Part shown: positions 10,257 to 20,331 of the stretch, in pieces
Layout: every line of letters starts with the position of its first letter
Numbering within the stretch: position 1 is the first letter of the stretch
NCBI GenBank assembly: GCA_037447655.1
Contig: JBBHKE010001864.1
Span: 1 to 42,618 of the forward strand
Source of the DNA: Zygnema cylindricum
Taxonomy: Eukaryota; Streptophyta; Zygnematophyceae; Zygnematales; Zygnemataceae
DNA length: 42,618 bases
Reading direction: 5' to 3'
The notes under the pieces: model-generated
Database searches by the model: none
What the model saw: the letters and a program-made list of their open reading frames with translations, nothing else
Told to the model about the DNA's origin: nothing
Program-made: the position numbers and the translations under genes

Positions 10257-11179
10257 TCACTTCTGAAACTCAAAGATGTCAAGATCTTTCTTGAGCTGCT
10301 TTACCACATCATTTCCGATTTGGAAAGTGGCCATCAGAATGTCGTCAGGAATTCCCTTTACGAGGAAATTGAGGTATTCCGTTTTGGGAAAGTCCTTGCT
10401 GTAGGCCCTCAGCTTCTTAGCGCGACTGTCATTATCATTCTTTGCCCAGTGAAGAACCCCCGCTGGAACCAACACCACATCCCCTTTACACAAAACAGTC
10501 TCAATGAGCTCCCCCCTGGGTGTGTACACTCCCCCTTTAATGCATCCCTTCGTGATGAGAGTCATCTCCGCCGCACTGCAAGACCCGGACACCCATGGCA
10601 GTCAAAGTGAAAGTCACCGTAGAGCTTTGTGTCTTAACAAAACCTTTTCAATATTCCACATAGCACTTTGCACTCTAAATGTGTCTTATATATAGTACAC
10701 ACTTTAAAAGTCAAAGTCAAGGCAGAGCTTTGTATCTCAGAAAAACCATAGGAAGTAAATACAACAGATCGAAAAACAAAAATAAGTGGAAGGAAAAACG
10801 AAGAGGATGATGAGAACAAAGTAGATAAGTAGGGAAAAGTTTGAAAAATTAGAAGGGGAGTGTGAGAAAGGGATGCCTACTCGGTGTGCACGTGAGGGGT
10901 GTCGACGGAGTTCTTCTCCATTGTCACTTCAGCAATGGAGACGCCCTGCCCCACAGCGCCTGAGAGACGGCCCCACGTGGCAAACAGCGATCCGGCCGGC
11001 GTCACTGTCCCGCTGTCCTTCAGTCCGCGCAGCACAAACGACACGTTTTGGGGAACGGGGTACGGAACGGACGTGGGGGAGGAGGGAGGCACTGGGTAGG
11101 TGTCTCCCGCCGCACACCCCATCACTAGAATGGAGGCAAAGAGGAGAGATAAAGAAGACTTTTCGTCAATGAAAGCCAT
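10257..11179 (-). CDS. Germin-like protein (cupin), secreted, two exons
   Basis: The coding sequence joins 11179-10881 and 10575-10257 and gives 205 residues. Germin-like proteins are extracellular manganese-binding cupins that form beta-barrel oligomers; some act as oxalate oxidase or superoxide dismutase, but the activity here cannot be read from sequence. An N-terminal hydrophobic run (about residues 10-21) is a signal peptide. Box 1 reads HVHTDAAEMTLITKG (ligands H96, H98, E103) and box 2 reads GDVVLVPAGVLHWAKN (ligand H142), matching the germin spacing. The 5' donor GTAGGC and acceptor TTGCAG give a phase-2 intron that reconstitutes the Asp codon between the His ligands and Glu. Unlike classical germins, the mature N-terminus has no cysteines. 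The upstream in-frame extension to 11320 is rejected because the start at 11179 matches the paralogue and precedes the signal peptide. It is the head-to-head partner of the gene at 11943. Confidence 0.88.
10586..10765 (-). repeat. Insertion in the germin-like intron
   Basis: This intron is 305 nt against 199 nt in the paralogue. The extra sequence holds the dispersed motif also seen at 1549 and 7381 (catagcactttgcactct onward). On both sides lie similar ~28-bp segments containing agagctttgt and agtcaaagt, which look like a duplication made when the motif inserted. Splice sites are intact. Confidence 0.6.
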
Positions 11180-11942
11180 TGCTTGTCTGGTTGTTGGTTG
11201 AGAGTGAGAGAGAGATTGTGGGAGAAGGAAAGATTTTCGAAGTTTGAAGTGAGATGGTATCAAATTTCGCCTTCCGGCGGTTTTATTCGCCGCGGGAGCA
11301 AATTGGGGTCGGCGCGACATTCGAGGCTACCGTCTTGACATTGATGAGTTCGGTTTAGATGTGCCACGTGGCGCCTGAATTCCGTTACGAAACGGAAAGT
11401 GGTTCCTTCAGCGTCGATTTTGACTGGTGCTTGTCACGTCACGTTGCTAATCTTTTTTTTGTGCGCTGAACCCGTAGAACTACAACCGTCACAAATTACA
11501 CCCGCGTCTATTTCCGTCACAATTTGAAGTAACGATTAAATTGCGTTACAGCGGAACGCTTTGAAAGTACTACGGAAAATCTTCGCTAAAAAACAAAGTA
11601 GCAAGACTAAGTTTCGGTCACATGGGAATATGCCCTTATAGTTCTACGGGCTCAGCGCACAAAAAGAGGATTAGCAACGTGACGTGACAAGCACCAGTCA
11701 AAATCGTCGCCGCCGGAACCACTTTCCGTTACGTAACGGCATTCATCGCCGCGTCGCACATTTAGACCGAATTCATCGAAAGGCAACGCGGCAGTCTTTT
11801 CGCTGTGACCCCAATTTTGTTCCGCGGCGCATAAAACCGCCGAAGGCGGAAATTAATACCATGTCATTTCAAACTTCGAAAATATTTCCTTATCCCACAA
11901 ATCTCTCTTACTCTGAAGTCTCAACCAACAACCAGTCAAGCA
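11180..11942. promoter_or_regulatory. Bidirectional promoter region between germin-like genes
   Basis: The 763 bp between the two start codons is largely palindromic. TATA-like ATAAAA boxes lie 107 bp upstream of each ATG, at 11286-11281 for the minus gene and 11831-11836 for the plus gene. Each lies next to a GCC/GGC-rich stretch. ACGTSA-type motifs (for example gtcacgtcacgt near 11435 and acgtgacgtgac near 11678) occur in both arms. Mirror-image placement of the TATA boxes supports common ancestry and possible co-expression. Confidence 0.65.
11364..11371. promoter_or_regulatory. G-box CCACGTGG
   Basis: A perfect palindromic G-box, the binding site of bZIP and bHLH factors in plants, lies ~185 bp upstream of the minus-strand gene's ATG. 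The equivalent position of the other arm (around 11745-11765) reads cgccgcgtcgcac and has lost the site, so the two genes may differ in regulation. Confidence 0.5.
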
Positions 11943-12759
11943 ATGGCTTTCATTGACGGAAAGTCTTCTTTATCTCTCCTCTTCGCCTCTATTCTAGTGA
12001 TGGGGTGTGCGGCGGGAGGCACCTACCCAGTGCCTTCCTCCACCCCCACGTCCGTTCCGTTCCCTGTTCCAGAAAACGTTTCCTTTGTGCTGCGAGGGCT
12101 AACGGAGAGCGGAACTGAGACTCCTGCCGGATCCTTGTATGCCACGTGGGGCCGGATTTCAGGCGCTGTGGGACAGGGCGTCTCTATTAGTGTGGTGAAA
12201 ATGGAGAAGAACTCAGTGAACACCCCTCACGTGCACACAGAGTAGGCAACCCTTTCTCACAATTCCTTATTGATTTTTACTACTTTTTCCTATTTATCTT
12301 CTTTGATCTCATTTCATCCCTCGCTTTTTTTTCCGCTTATTTTATTTTCCGGTCTTTTTTCTTTGTCTTTTACTTTCTACGGTTTTTTTAACATACAAAA
12401 AAAAAATGACTTTAACTAACATAAATGTCCGTTCTCGCAGTTCGGTGGAGATGGCGCTCGTGACGAAGGGATGCATTAAGGTGGGAGCGGTGTCTCCCAA
12501 GGGGGAACCCCTCGAGAGGAATTTTTGTAAAGGGGATGTGGTGTTAGTTCCAGCGGGGTTTCTTCACTGGGCAAAGAATGGTAACGACAGTCGCGCTGAG
12601 CAAGTGAGGGCCTACAGTTGCGACTATCCCAAAACGGAGTATCTCAATTTCCTCACAGCGGGAATTCCTAACGACATTTTGAGATCCAGTTTCCAAGTCG
12701 GAAATGATGTGGTAAAGCAGCTCAAGAAAGATCTTGACATTTTTGAGTTTCAGATGTGA
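11943..12759 (+). CDS. Germin-like protein (cupin), secreted, two exons
   Basis: The coding sequence joins 11943-12241 and 12441-12759 and gives 205 residues, the same length and intron phase as the divergent paralogue. The 199-nt pyrimidine-rich intron has donor GTAGGC and acceptor CTCGCAG. A signal peptide is predicted from the hydrophobic run at residues 10-21, followed by a Pro-rich mature start and a possible N-glycosylation site (NVS, N45). Germin box 1 (HVHTDSVEMALVTKG) supplies H96, H98 and E103; box 2 (GDVVLVPAGFLHWAKN) supplies H142. Cysteines lie at 111, 129 and 160; the classical N-terminal disulfide pair is absent. The expected role is a manganese-binding apoplastic cupin; whether it has oxalate oxidase, superoxide dismutase or only a structural role is open. 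No frameshift or stop breaks it. Confidence 0.9.
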
Positions 12760-13214
12760 GGAGGAGGCTTACCTCTCCCTTGAATTGAAAGCAAAATGGG
12801 GCATGTTTATGAATCAATCCATGTATCAACAAGCTCGGGTTAGTCAACATGTTGTCGGTTTTGATCTTGCTTACCTTGGTTAGGTTTTCGGTTTATCAGC
12901 TACAAGTGTAGAACATCCAGTTGGGTTCCAGTGTGTGTCAGTGTGAGTATAGTAATTTGTAAATGGTTTTGGGTTTTGTAGGTAGAAAAACATAAGTGAA
13001 TTATGAATGTTTGAATGTAGTCTGACAACGTTGCGATGTAGGAATGTGTGAAATGTATAAATTTTATAATGTTGGGGAGTACGATGTTACGTTTGTAAGA
13101 AAAACCAATTGTGTTACTGACTTGCTGATGTATGTCTTTGTCAAATTTGCATTTGATTTGTAAATATTTGAAACAATATTTTTGAGGGCCACTTTCTAAG
13201 TCGGAAATGATGTG
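12760..13214. other. 3' flank of germin-like gene (part of inverted duplication)
   Basis: This sequence is the reverse-complement counterpart of about 9820-10256 and so is shared 3' flanking DNA. The ~115-codon minus frame here (12900-13247) mirrors a plus frame at 9839-10135, but neither has a domain. Their similarity follows from the duplication. Confidence 0.6.
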
Positions 13215-13682
13215 GTAATGAAGGTGGGTAGAAATAATATCTCTCATAGCTTTTATGAAAATTAAACAAGCTGTTTGGTAGAAACAATGTAAGAAAGTGA
13301 GAAGATCTAATGTGTGAATTGTTGTTTCAGTTATGTTGTGCTGTTTAATTTCACTTTTGTATTGTCTGTTCAGTTTTGGCTTGGCTTGGCTTGGCTTTCT
13401 TTTGTAAGGCTTCCGCGCCCGAATTTATTACACGCAGCTCGTGTGAAGTCGTATTTTGATTAACGCAAATTTTGTGATTGGAAATGTTACATAGTAAAAG
13501 GTAGCTTTGACTGGTAGAAAACAGTATGTGGTGGTTAAGGATTTGGATTCTTTTGCAAGCCAAGAGTCAAAGTTGACCAATGGTGGGTTCAAGTATAAAA
13601 CTATTCAATGGACCGCCTGGCTTGTCCAAGGAGGGGATAAGTGGATAGTCGATAATGGAGTTCTTTTCTTTGGAGAAAGACC
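13215..13682 (+). repeat. Segmental repeat R1, copy b
   Basis: Direct partner of 257-755. It ends exactly where the TG of the LTR at 13683 begins, so the retroelement appears to have inserted in, or recombined at, the gagaaagacc end of this block. The continuation seen in copy a (tttggtaatacg) is not found beyond the other LTR. Confidence 0.75.
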
Positions 13683-14690
13683 TGTTGGATCTTAAAATAA
13701 ATACTCACTCACATTAAATGCTCAAAAAACAATGAAACATTACACAGCGGAAGCTCATAAACAGCAAGAGGATAATCGGCCAAAAAGATTTATAAGTGTT
13801 TCTGGCCGAAGCCTCTTACATCAACTATTCTCTCCTCTTCTTCTCTCTTCAAAGATAAACTCTTCACTCTTAAAAGATCACTCAATAATGATCACAACCT
13901 CTTTTCTCCAAATGGATCACTAGGGATCCTCAACACCTCTTAATTGACCACAAAGGATCTGCTCTCTCTCAATTGACCAAAGGGTCTTTCTCTCTCTCTC
14001 TCAATCGATCACAAAGGATCTTCCTCTCTCTCTTAACTGATCACAAAAGATCTACATCTTTTCTCTTCAGTTGATCCAAAGCTAATACAAGGATAATTCT
14101 GCAGCTGAACTACGCTGCCTAAATAGCCTCTCTAACTTGCTTAAAAAGAAAGCAAACTAGCAAGGCGGTAAACTCCAGTCTCCTTCCTGGCTGGCGCACA
14201 CTGAAAGAAAACTTCCACGAAGGAAGGCGTACACGCCTTCTCCTTCCAGAACGCGAAACTCTAAAAGAGAAGTTTCGTGCGTGCGCACGAAATGAGCACC
14301 TGCACACGAAATAACTCACCTGCACGTAAAACAAAAAAAGTGACGCGAAACGAAATCGTACATTTCGTTCGCTGACTCATGAAATGTTGACGCGAAACAA
14401 AGTCGTACGTTTCGGCGCCAAACATCAATACTTCGAAAGTACCAAACGTACTCCAATATTACTCCAAATGTGTACTTGCGAATCGAAGTCGAACGCTTCG
14501 ATCGCCAACCCGATATAAAAGTGACGTTCAACTCAAATCGTCACAAATCCACCCGTGCGAAGTAATCGCACGAAATATCTCCATACAATTACATAGACGC
14601 GAATCGAAGTTGAGCGCTTCGTACGCGAACGCGAAATACATTGCGGTTCATTAAAGCGTCACGTCTCGCGATTCAACAATGAACCTAACA
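13683..14690 (-). repeat. 3' LTR of LARD-like element (1008 bp)
   Basis: The plus strand reads TGTTGGATC at the start and CCTAACA at the end, the usual TG...CA termini. It is near-identical to 17730-18723, with scattered substitutions and small indels such as those near 13721, 14010 and 14150. Confidence 0.9.
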
Positions 14691-14702
14691 ATCCCCCTCT
14701 CA
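14691..14702 (-). other. Polypurine tract of LARD-like element
   Basis: On the minus strand TGAGAGGGGGAT directly abuts the LTR start TGTTAGG. This is where plus-strand DNA synthesis would start. A second copy of the PPT/LTR-start junction lies 92 bp upstream in element orientation (14778-14792). Confidence 0.75.
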
Positions 14703-17430
14703 TTGGCAGAATCGCCAAAACTCCTCAAAACAAAATTTCACGCGATTTCGTCCTCGTTGACGATTCGCAAAATAACGTAACAATCCCCCTCTTTATTGTG
14801 GGAATCGTCGAACTCCAAATTCCTCCAAAATAAACATCAACGGACAAACGCGACACCGGTCAATCTGCTGATTGACGCATAAGTCCAAGATTCTCTTTTG
14901 TACTGCGAGAATCTCCTCAAAGCGTAACCAAAATCCAATTTTGGTCGCTCACTCCTCAAAAGGTAAAATAAATGATTGCGTAATCATATACAAAATTTCC
15001 ACGTGGCACATCCTCATTTGTTCGAACATCTTCAAACAATAATCGACTGCCGCTCCAAATTAATACGTAATCGGCCGTTGAATTTTCGAAATCAAGGTCG
15101 AAAATTGCCGCACCAATCAACGCCATCCAATGAATCTTCACCAATCACAAGACGTGTCCCAAATCAATCGTAACAAAAATATATCGAAAGATTTGCTTGA
15201 CCGTCATGGAATAACTCCTCGCTTGCCAATATATGACGACAACCAAAACGGCCGTCTAAATATCCGGCATCATCGCTCCTTCTCCAAAGTACACTAAGCG
15301 TCCAATCGCATGTCTGTACGGAACGACTTCACTTTCGTCAAATGTAACTCCAAAAATAATTCAATTTTCGTGAATCGAAAATGATGTCACATATGGTACC
15401 GATGATGTACCATAACAACCTTACGCCACCTGACAAAATATGCAGACGACACAAAAATAAAGGTCGCCAACAATATCCGATACTGTACTTTTCAACTTAA
15501 AGGTACATTAGGCGTCAAATCGCCTCTCTGTACAAAACAAATTCGCCTCTTCTCAGAAGTACGCCATAATCAGATTTAAAACAAAATGAAACTCTATGGC
15601 GTCTGTACCAATCCAAATAGCGGATTCAATAAAAGCCAAGTTATTTTAGGAGGGCGTTAATAAATTCTCCTCTCGGGATTCCAACCGACACAAATCTAAT
15701 TTTGTTCGAATTTCGAAACAACTCTTCTCCTCTCATAGATTCTCAAAAAATTAGATTGTGTGAATACAAATCAAGACTCTCGCGCGTGTAACAAATCGTA
15801 TAAGCGATTTCGTCGACCGCCACTCTATTTTAGAAGGCCCTATATAACCCCCTCTCGGACTTTCAACCAACACAATCAAAATTGATTAGAACTCCTCTTA
15901 AGTTGGTGACCGTACAAATAGCCGCGTCAATCAATATGTGTGCGTACAAAGTCGCACACATACACGAAAATTTAGTTTCAAATTTCCTTCGTTACCTGGC
16001 GTCGAAAACGGACGTCACACTCTTTAGTTCATTTTTTCTCTTTCTCAATTCTCTCATCTTTTGCCGCCTCCATTATCGTTTTTCACTTTCCGAATTCTCT
16101 TAATTCGAAATACGACTATGGGCTCTCGACAACATTCTTGCACACAAAATAGTCAACAAAAAAAAGTTGATTTCTCTCACATTCGAAATAGAATGATGCG
16201 AGTTCGAAACCATTTCTCCTTGCCGAAAATAAAAAAGCTAATTCGGCTTCTTCCCCCTCATAACTTAAAACTCATTTGAATAAATTTATTCTCTCTTTTC
16301 CTCTTCCTCCAATTCAGATTCGTTAAATTTAAATTAGAACTCGATTTAAAATCTTCAAATTTTCGAGAATTCGACGACACTCAAAAATAAAAATTCCGAT
16401 CGCTCCTATCATAAATGTCAATGTCAATGTCACTCTTAATATTAACATTTTCTTCCAATTTCCTCTTCCGATTATAGACGTGCAGTTTCTCCTCCAATTC
16501 CGAATTCGCAATGCCCAAAAAAAAAATCATAAAATTCAACATCCTTATAAAAATCGAAATTTCCTCATAAAAAAATCGAAATCCTCATTAAATTCGAAAT
16601 TTCTCTCAATCTTCATTCTCCACTTGTCGAATCAATCATCACAATAAAAGTCTGAAATATGTCGTTGGTATCATTTCCATAATCGACATAATTTCCAAAT
16701 TCAAAATCATCAACACGGTCGCGGTCAATACCGCAATTGCTTCGGTCACCTCTGACACGACCTCTTCCACCACCGACAAAATATAACAAACATTGAGGAC
16801 TTATGATGTCCCCAAAACTCCTTAATGTCACCTTTACTCCTTGAAAGTATACGTGACAATTTCCCCTTCTTTTTTCTCAAATCCGTGTACTCCACTCTCA
16901 TCTCCATCTCCATCAAAATAGGAATCTGAATTATCCGGCATATGATTCTTCCTCTTTTCTCCTCTTCCTCCTCTCGATTCAGATTGCAATCATGCATCAA
17001 AATACCACATCAATTTGTCGAACAATTTCGGAAATTGATCTTCCAATTTACTCGGGACTCCATACATCCGAGATTCTTCCTCAAATAAAACTCAAATAAA
17101 AACTGAATGGTTTCTCCGATCGAACGTCGAAGCCACCAAGAGGGAAGGAGTACTCTTCTTCCTTCCGAGAGAATAAACACTCTCTACCTCCATCTGAACT
17201 CAACTCTTTTCTTTTTCTTTCAAACCGGAACAAGAATCCGATTTCTCCTCTTTTTCTCATTCTTCATCTTCGTCAATAATTTTTCACCCTTCTGTTAATC
17301 CTCACCCTTTTCTCTAACTCATCCGCTCCTCCACTGAACAGACCGACAGCCTGAAAATGATTCTCTCCCTTCTCTCACTTGTTTGGGATTGAAGTCGAGA
17401 ATCTACATAACGCATCAAAATATCATTTTT

Positions 17431-17637
17431 TCAAATTTCTCCTCCATGATCCGATTCTCCCCAAATTGAGCACCGGACAAAATTGAACTCTCTCTCACAA
17501 GTAGGCATAGAAGAAGGTGTATCTATATTCTTCTTCTTCCTCATAACTTTCATCAATTCATCCACGGAATTTCGGAGCCGAGCATCCGAATTGCAAATTT
17601 TCCCGAACTTGAAAGGGGTCAATCGGAAAGAATCCAT
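17431..17637 (-). pseudogene. Truncated gag-like leader of LARD element
   Basis: A 68-codon frame from an ATG 93 bp after the PBS start. A KKKN-TPS-EREFNF pattern recalls the start of the gag frame at 36837-37007 of the other copia element (KKKKNTPSPS ... EREFSF). The frame then stops, and no zinc knuckle or downstream pol follows. It is probably a relic with no activity. Confidence 0.45.
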
Positions 17638-17710
17638 AAAGGGATAACCTCCGAAAACTGAATTCACTCTTCCTTCTCGTTGCACACACCTCTCTCATAA
17701 ACTGAAGCAT

Positions 17711-17727
17711 AACCTGCTCCGATACCA
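17711..17727 (-). other. Primer binding site (initiator Met-tRNA type)
   Basis: On the minus strand TGGTATCGGAGCAGGTT lies two bases inside the right LTR. It matches the TGGTATCAGAGC class complementary to the plant initiator tRNA-Met 3' end and fixes the element's orientation. Confidence 0.85.
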
Positions 17728-17729
17728 AT

Positions 17730-18723
17730 TGTTGGATCTTAAAATAAATACCCACTCATAATAAATGCTCAAAAAACATGAAACATTACACAGCGGAAGC
17801 TCATAAACAGCAAGAGGATAATCGGCCAAAAAGATTTATAAGTGTTTCTGGCCGAAGCCTCTTACATCAACTATTCTCTCCTCTTCTTCTCTCTTCAAAG
17901 ATAAACTCTTCACTCTTAAAAGATCACTCAATAATGATCACAACCTCTTTTCTCCAAATGGATCACTAGGGATCCTCAACACCTCTTAATTGACCACAAA
18001 GGATCATACTCTCTCTCTCTCTCTTAATCGATCACTAAGGATCTTCCTCTCTCTCTTAATCGATCACAAAGGATCTACATCTTTACTCTTCAATTGATCT
18101 AAAGCTAATACAAGGATAATTTTGCAGCTGAACTACGCTGCCTAAATAGCCTCTCTAACTAGCTTACAAAGCAAAGCAAGCAAACTAGTAAGGCGGTAAA
18201 CTCCAATCTCCTTCCTGGTTGGCGCACACTGAAAGGAAACTTCCACGAAGGAAGGCGTACACGCCTTCTCCTTCCAAAACGCGAAACTCCAAAAGAGAAG
18301 TTTCGTGCGTGCGCACGAAATGAGCACCTGCACACGAAATAACTCACCTGCACGTAGAAACAAAAGTGACGCGAAACGAAATCGTACATTTCGTTCGCTG
18401 ACTCATTAAATATTGATGTGAAACGAAGTCGTACGTTTCACCGCCAAACCTCTATACTCCGAAAGTACCAAACTTCAAACGTACTCCAATATTACTCCAA
18501 ATGTGTACTTGCGAATCGAAGTTGAACGCTTCGATCGCCAACCCGATATGAAAGTGACGTCCAACTCAAATCGTCACAAATCCACCTGTGCGAAATAATC
18601 GCACGAAATATCTCCATACAATTACATAGACGCGAATCGAAGTTGAGCGCTTCGTACGCGAACGCGAAATACATTGCGGTTCATTAAAGTGTCACGTCTC
18701 GCGATTCAACAATGAACCTAACA
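17730..18723 (-). repeat. 5' LTR of LARD-like element (994 bp)
   Basis: Partner of the LTR at 13683-14690, with TG...CA ends. Differences such as tattgatgtgaaacg at 18411 against gttgacgcgaaac at 14386 show that the two LTRs have diverged since insertion. Confidence 0.9.
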
Positions 18724-20065
18724 ACAACCACATTCATAATGTCCATTATGTTTCTTATAAGTGAGCTGTTTGTATATAATTGCTTCCGTATGACCAATGA
18801 ACACAAATAAAATTTGCACTTATTTGTTTCACAAAATCGACTGGGCTAATTCCTTTTCACTATTTTGATGTTCAGATGTTGTGAACTTCAACTTAAGTAC
18901 TGTGCCATTCATTTTTCTAACTGCAGTTTTGAATATCCGATAAGACTTTATTAAAAAGCGCAAACCACCTAAGTCCATGGGTACAAAAAGCGGCGGCAAT
19001 GCCAAAACTGAAAAACTACATGTGGAGGGAAGCAGGCAATTGGAAAACCAGGGCGAAAGAAAGGAACACATTAAGAAATGGCAGGCAAAACAAAGACACA
19101 AATATTATATCCAAAAGCAAACGGTTGAGATATATTATTGACTGTGCTTCTAGTTCACTTTTAACCTGAGAGGTCGATATTCGGTCAATAAATAAGTCAT
19201 CGAGTTCAAAGGTGAAACCGATTAAAGTAACATCTCTACTTTTCTTTTCGTATAACCCATGTCTACTTTCCCAAGTCTTCCGTCAGAGCCATTTTTTTCC
19301 TTTTTTTGTTTCCAAAAACTCAGATGGTTTACCGTCTTGTGTTTTTAATGATTCTCACCACACTCTTATAATCCGAGTTGACTTCTACAAAAAAAAACAA
19401 CTGCCTTTCACGAGAAAAAATCAATCAATAATAACCAATTCAATAATAAATACAACCATTATCCTCCAAATAAAAGACTGAAGAGTTCAATGTGATCTTT
19501 AGGTCTTGGGTGAACAAAAAAAGATAAAACCGACGACAATAGAAACAAATCAAATTGCTCGATCCAAACAAAAAAAAAAAAACAACACCACTTCCTCAAC
19601 AACCACCTCCATTGCATTTGCCATACGGCTCGACTCGTCTCCCAAAAAGCTTTTGAATAAACAAGAGATAACAATCACTACCAAACATCCCAAGAAAAAT
19701 AATATCGAATCGATATCTTTCTTTTTCCTTCTTCTTCCTTTCATCCCTCCAGGACTATCAAAATGCTCCATATTTTCATATAAACCGAAGAACGAGATCT
19801 CTTCTCTCTCTAATAAAAAAGAAACTTTTCACAAACATTGGAATGACGGACACAAGGACGGCCCGATTCATAAATTGACCTTCAAAAGTTTTTGCAAACA
19901 CTACTTGAAACGACTTCCAGTTACACATCTATAACTACTAATTTTATGTACACCAATTATTTGCTAAGTCTAGTTAGGTTAGTTAGTTAAACTAACCTTT
20001 CTTTACGGGTCTCTGGACATATGACTTCATAGGGTCCTCTGTTTTTAACTTTGGTGGTTTTAACT
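18724..20065. other. AT-rich spacer, no gene seen
   Basis: A/T-rich sequence with poly-A and poly-T runs. Long frames here, including a 142-codon plus frame at 19506-19934 and its minus shadow, are of low complexity (Lys, Thr, Asn or Phe rich) and lack domains. Confidence 0.4.
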
Positions 20066-20331
20066 CGCCCTTCGTTTTCTGTACTTATGAAAAAACCATA
20101 AAATAGAATAGAATGTCATATAGAATGCCTCCATTTTATGTATTGAATGACAAAATGCGAGAAAAAATCTTACAAAACGCCTTTCGTTTTTTGTACGCAT
20201 GAAGATATGTGATGAAATTTCATAAATAATGCCTTCTGTTTTTCGTAAGAATAAAAAATTGAGATAAAATATCATATTAAATGCCTTTATATTTTGTACA
20301 CCGCAGATTGAAATTAAATATCAGACCAAAT
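20066..20331 (+). repeat. Degenerate minisatellite, unit ~52-58 bp, five units
   Basis: Units begin with a gccttcgttttttgta-like core at about 20067, 20128, 20180, 20232 and 20283. Each is followed by an AT-rich tail (for example gatgaaatttcataaa). The units have diverged considerably. Confidence 0.65.

Larger units (their letters stand above)
9838..13160. repeat. Inverted duplication carrying two germin-like genes
   Basis: The left arm (about 9838-11481) and right arm (about 11640-13160) are reverse complements along their whole length. They match through the 3' flanks (caacatgttg and ggttttcggtttatca are in both), both exons, the intron, the 5' leaders and most of the promoter. A ~158-bp unpaired centre (11482-11639) separates them. 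Arms of ~1.6 kb with both genes intact point to a gene duplication in inverted orientation rather than a transposon. Confidence 0.85.
13683..18723 (-). mobile_element. Non-autonomous LTR retrotransposon (LARD-like)
   Basis: A 5.04-kb element bounded by two ~1-kb LTRs (13683-14690 and 17730-18723). The PBS lies next to the right LTR and the PPT next to the left, so it is read on the minus strand. The 3.0-kb interior has no protease, integrase, reverse transcriptase or RNase H, only a short gag-like start (17637-17431). It would need enzymes from a relative. The PBS variant, the GATCC(A) end of the LTR and the gag start resemble those of the copia element at 36.8-40.9 kb, so I infer it is a deletion derivative of that lineage. 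The 5-bp flanks (agacc left, acaac right) do not match as a target-site duplication. Confidence 0.85.

Noticed and set aside
10194-10610. 138-codon plus frame
   Set aside because: Antisense shadow of exon 2 of the minus-strand germin-like gene, which has clear cupin motifs.
10873-11172. 99-codon plus frame, GC-rich
   Set aside because: Antisense shadow of germin-like exon 1.
11180-11320. N-terminal extension of the minus germin-like protein
   Set aside because: Not conserved in the paralogue, and it would bury the signal peptide. The ATG at 11179 aligns with the paralogue's ATG at 11943.
13507-13695. 62-codon plus frame in repeat R1
   Set aside because: Partly shared with R1 copy a, but with many replacements. 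It runs into the LTR and no domain was recognised.
19506-19934. 142-codon plus frame, the longest in the AT-rich spacer
   Set aside because: Low-complexity Lys/Thr/Asn composition over poly-A runs, with no domain or homologous copy in the window.
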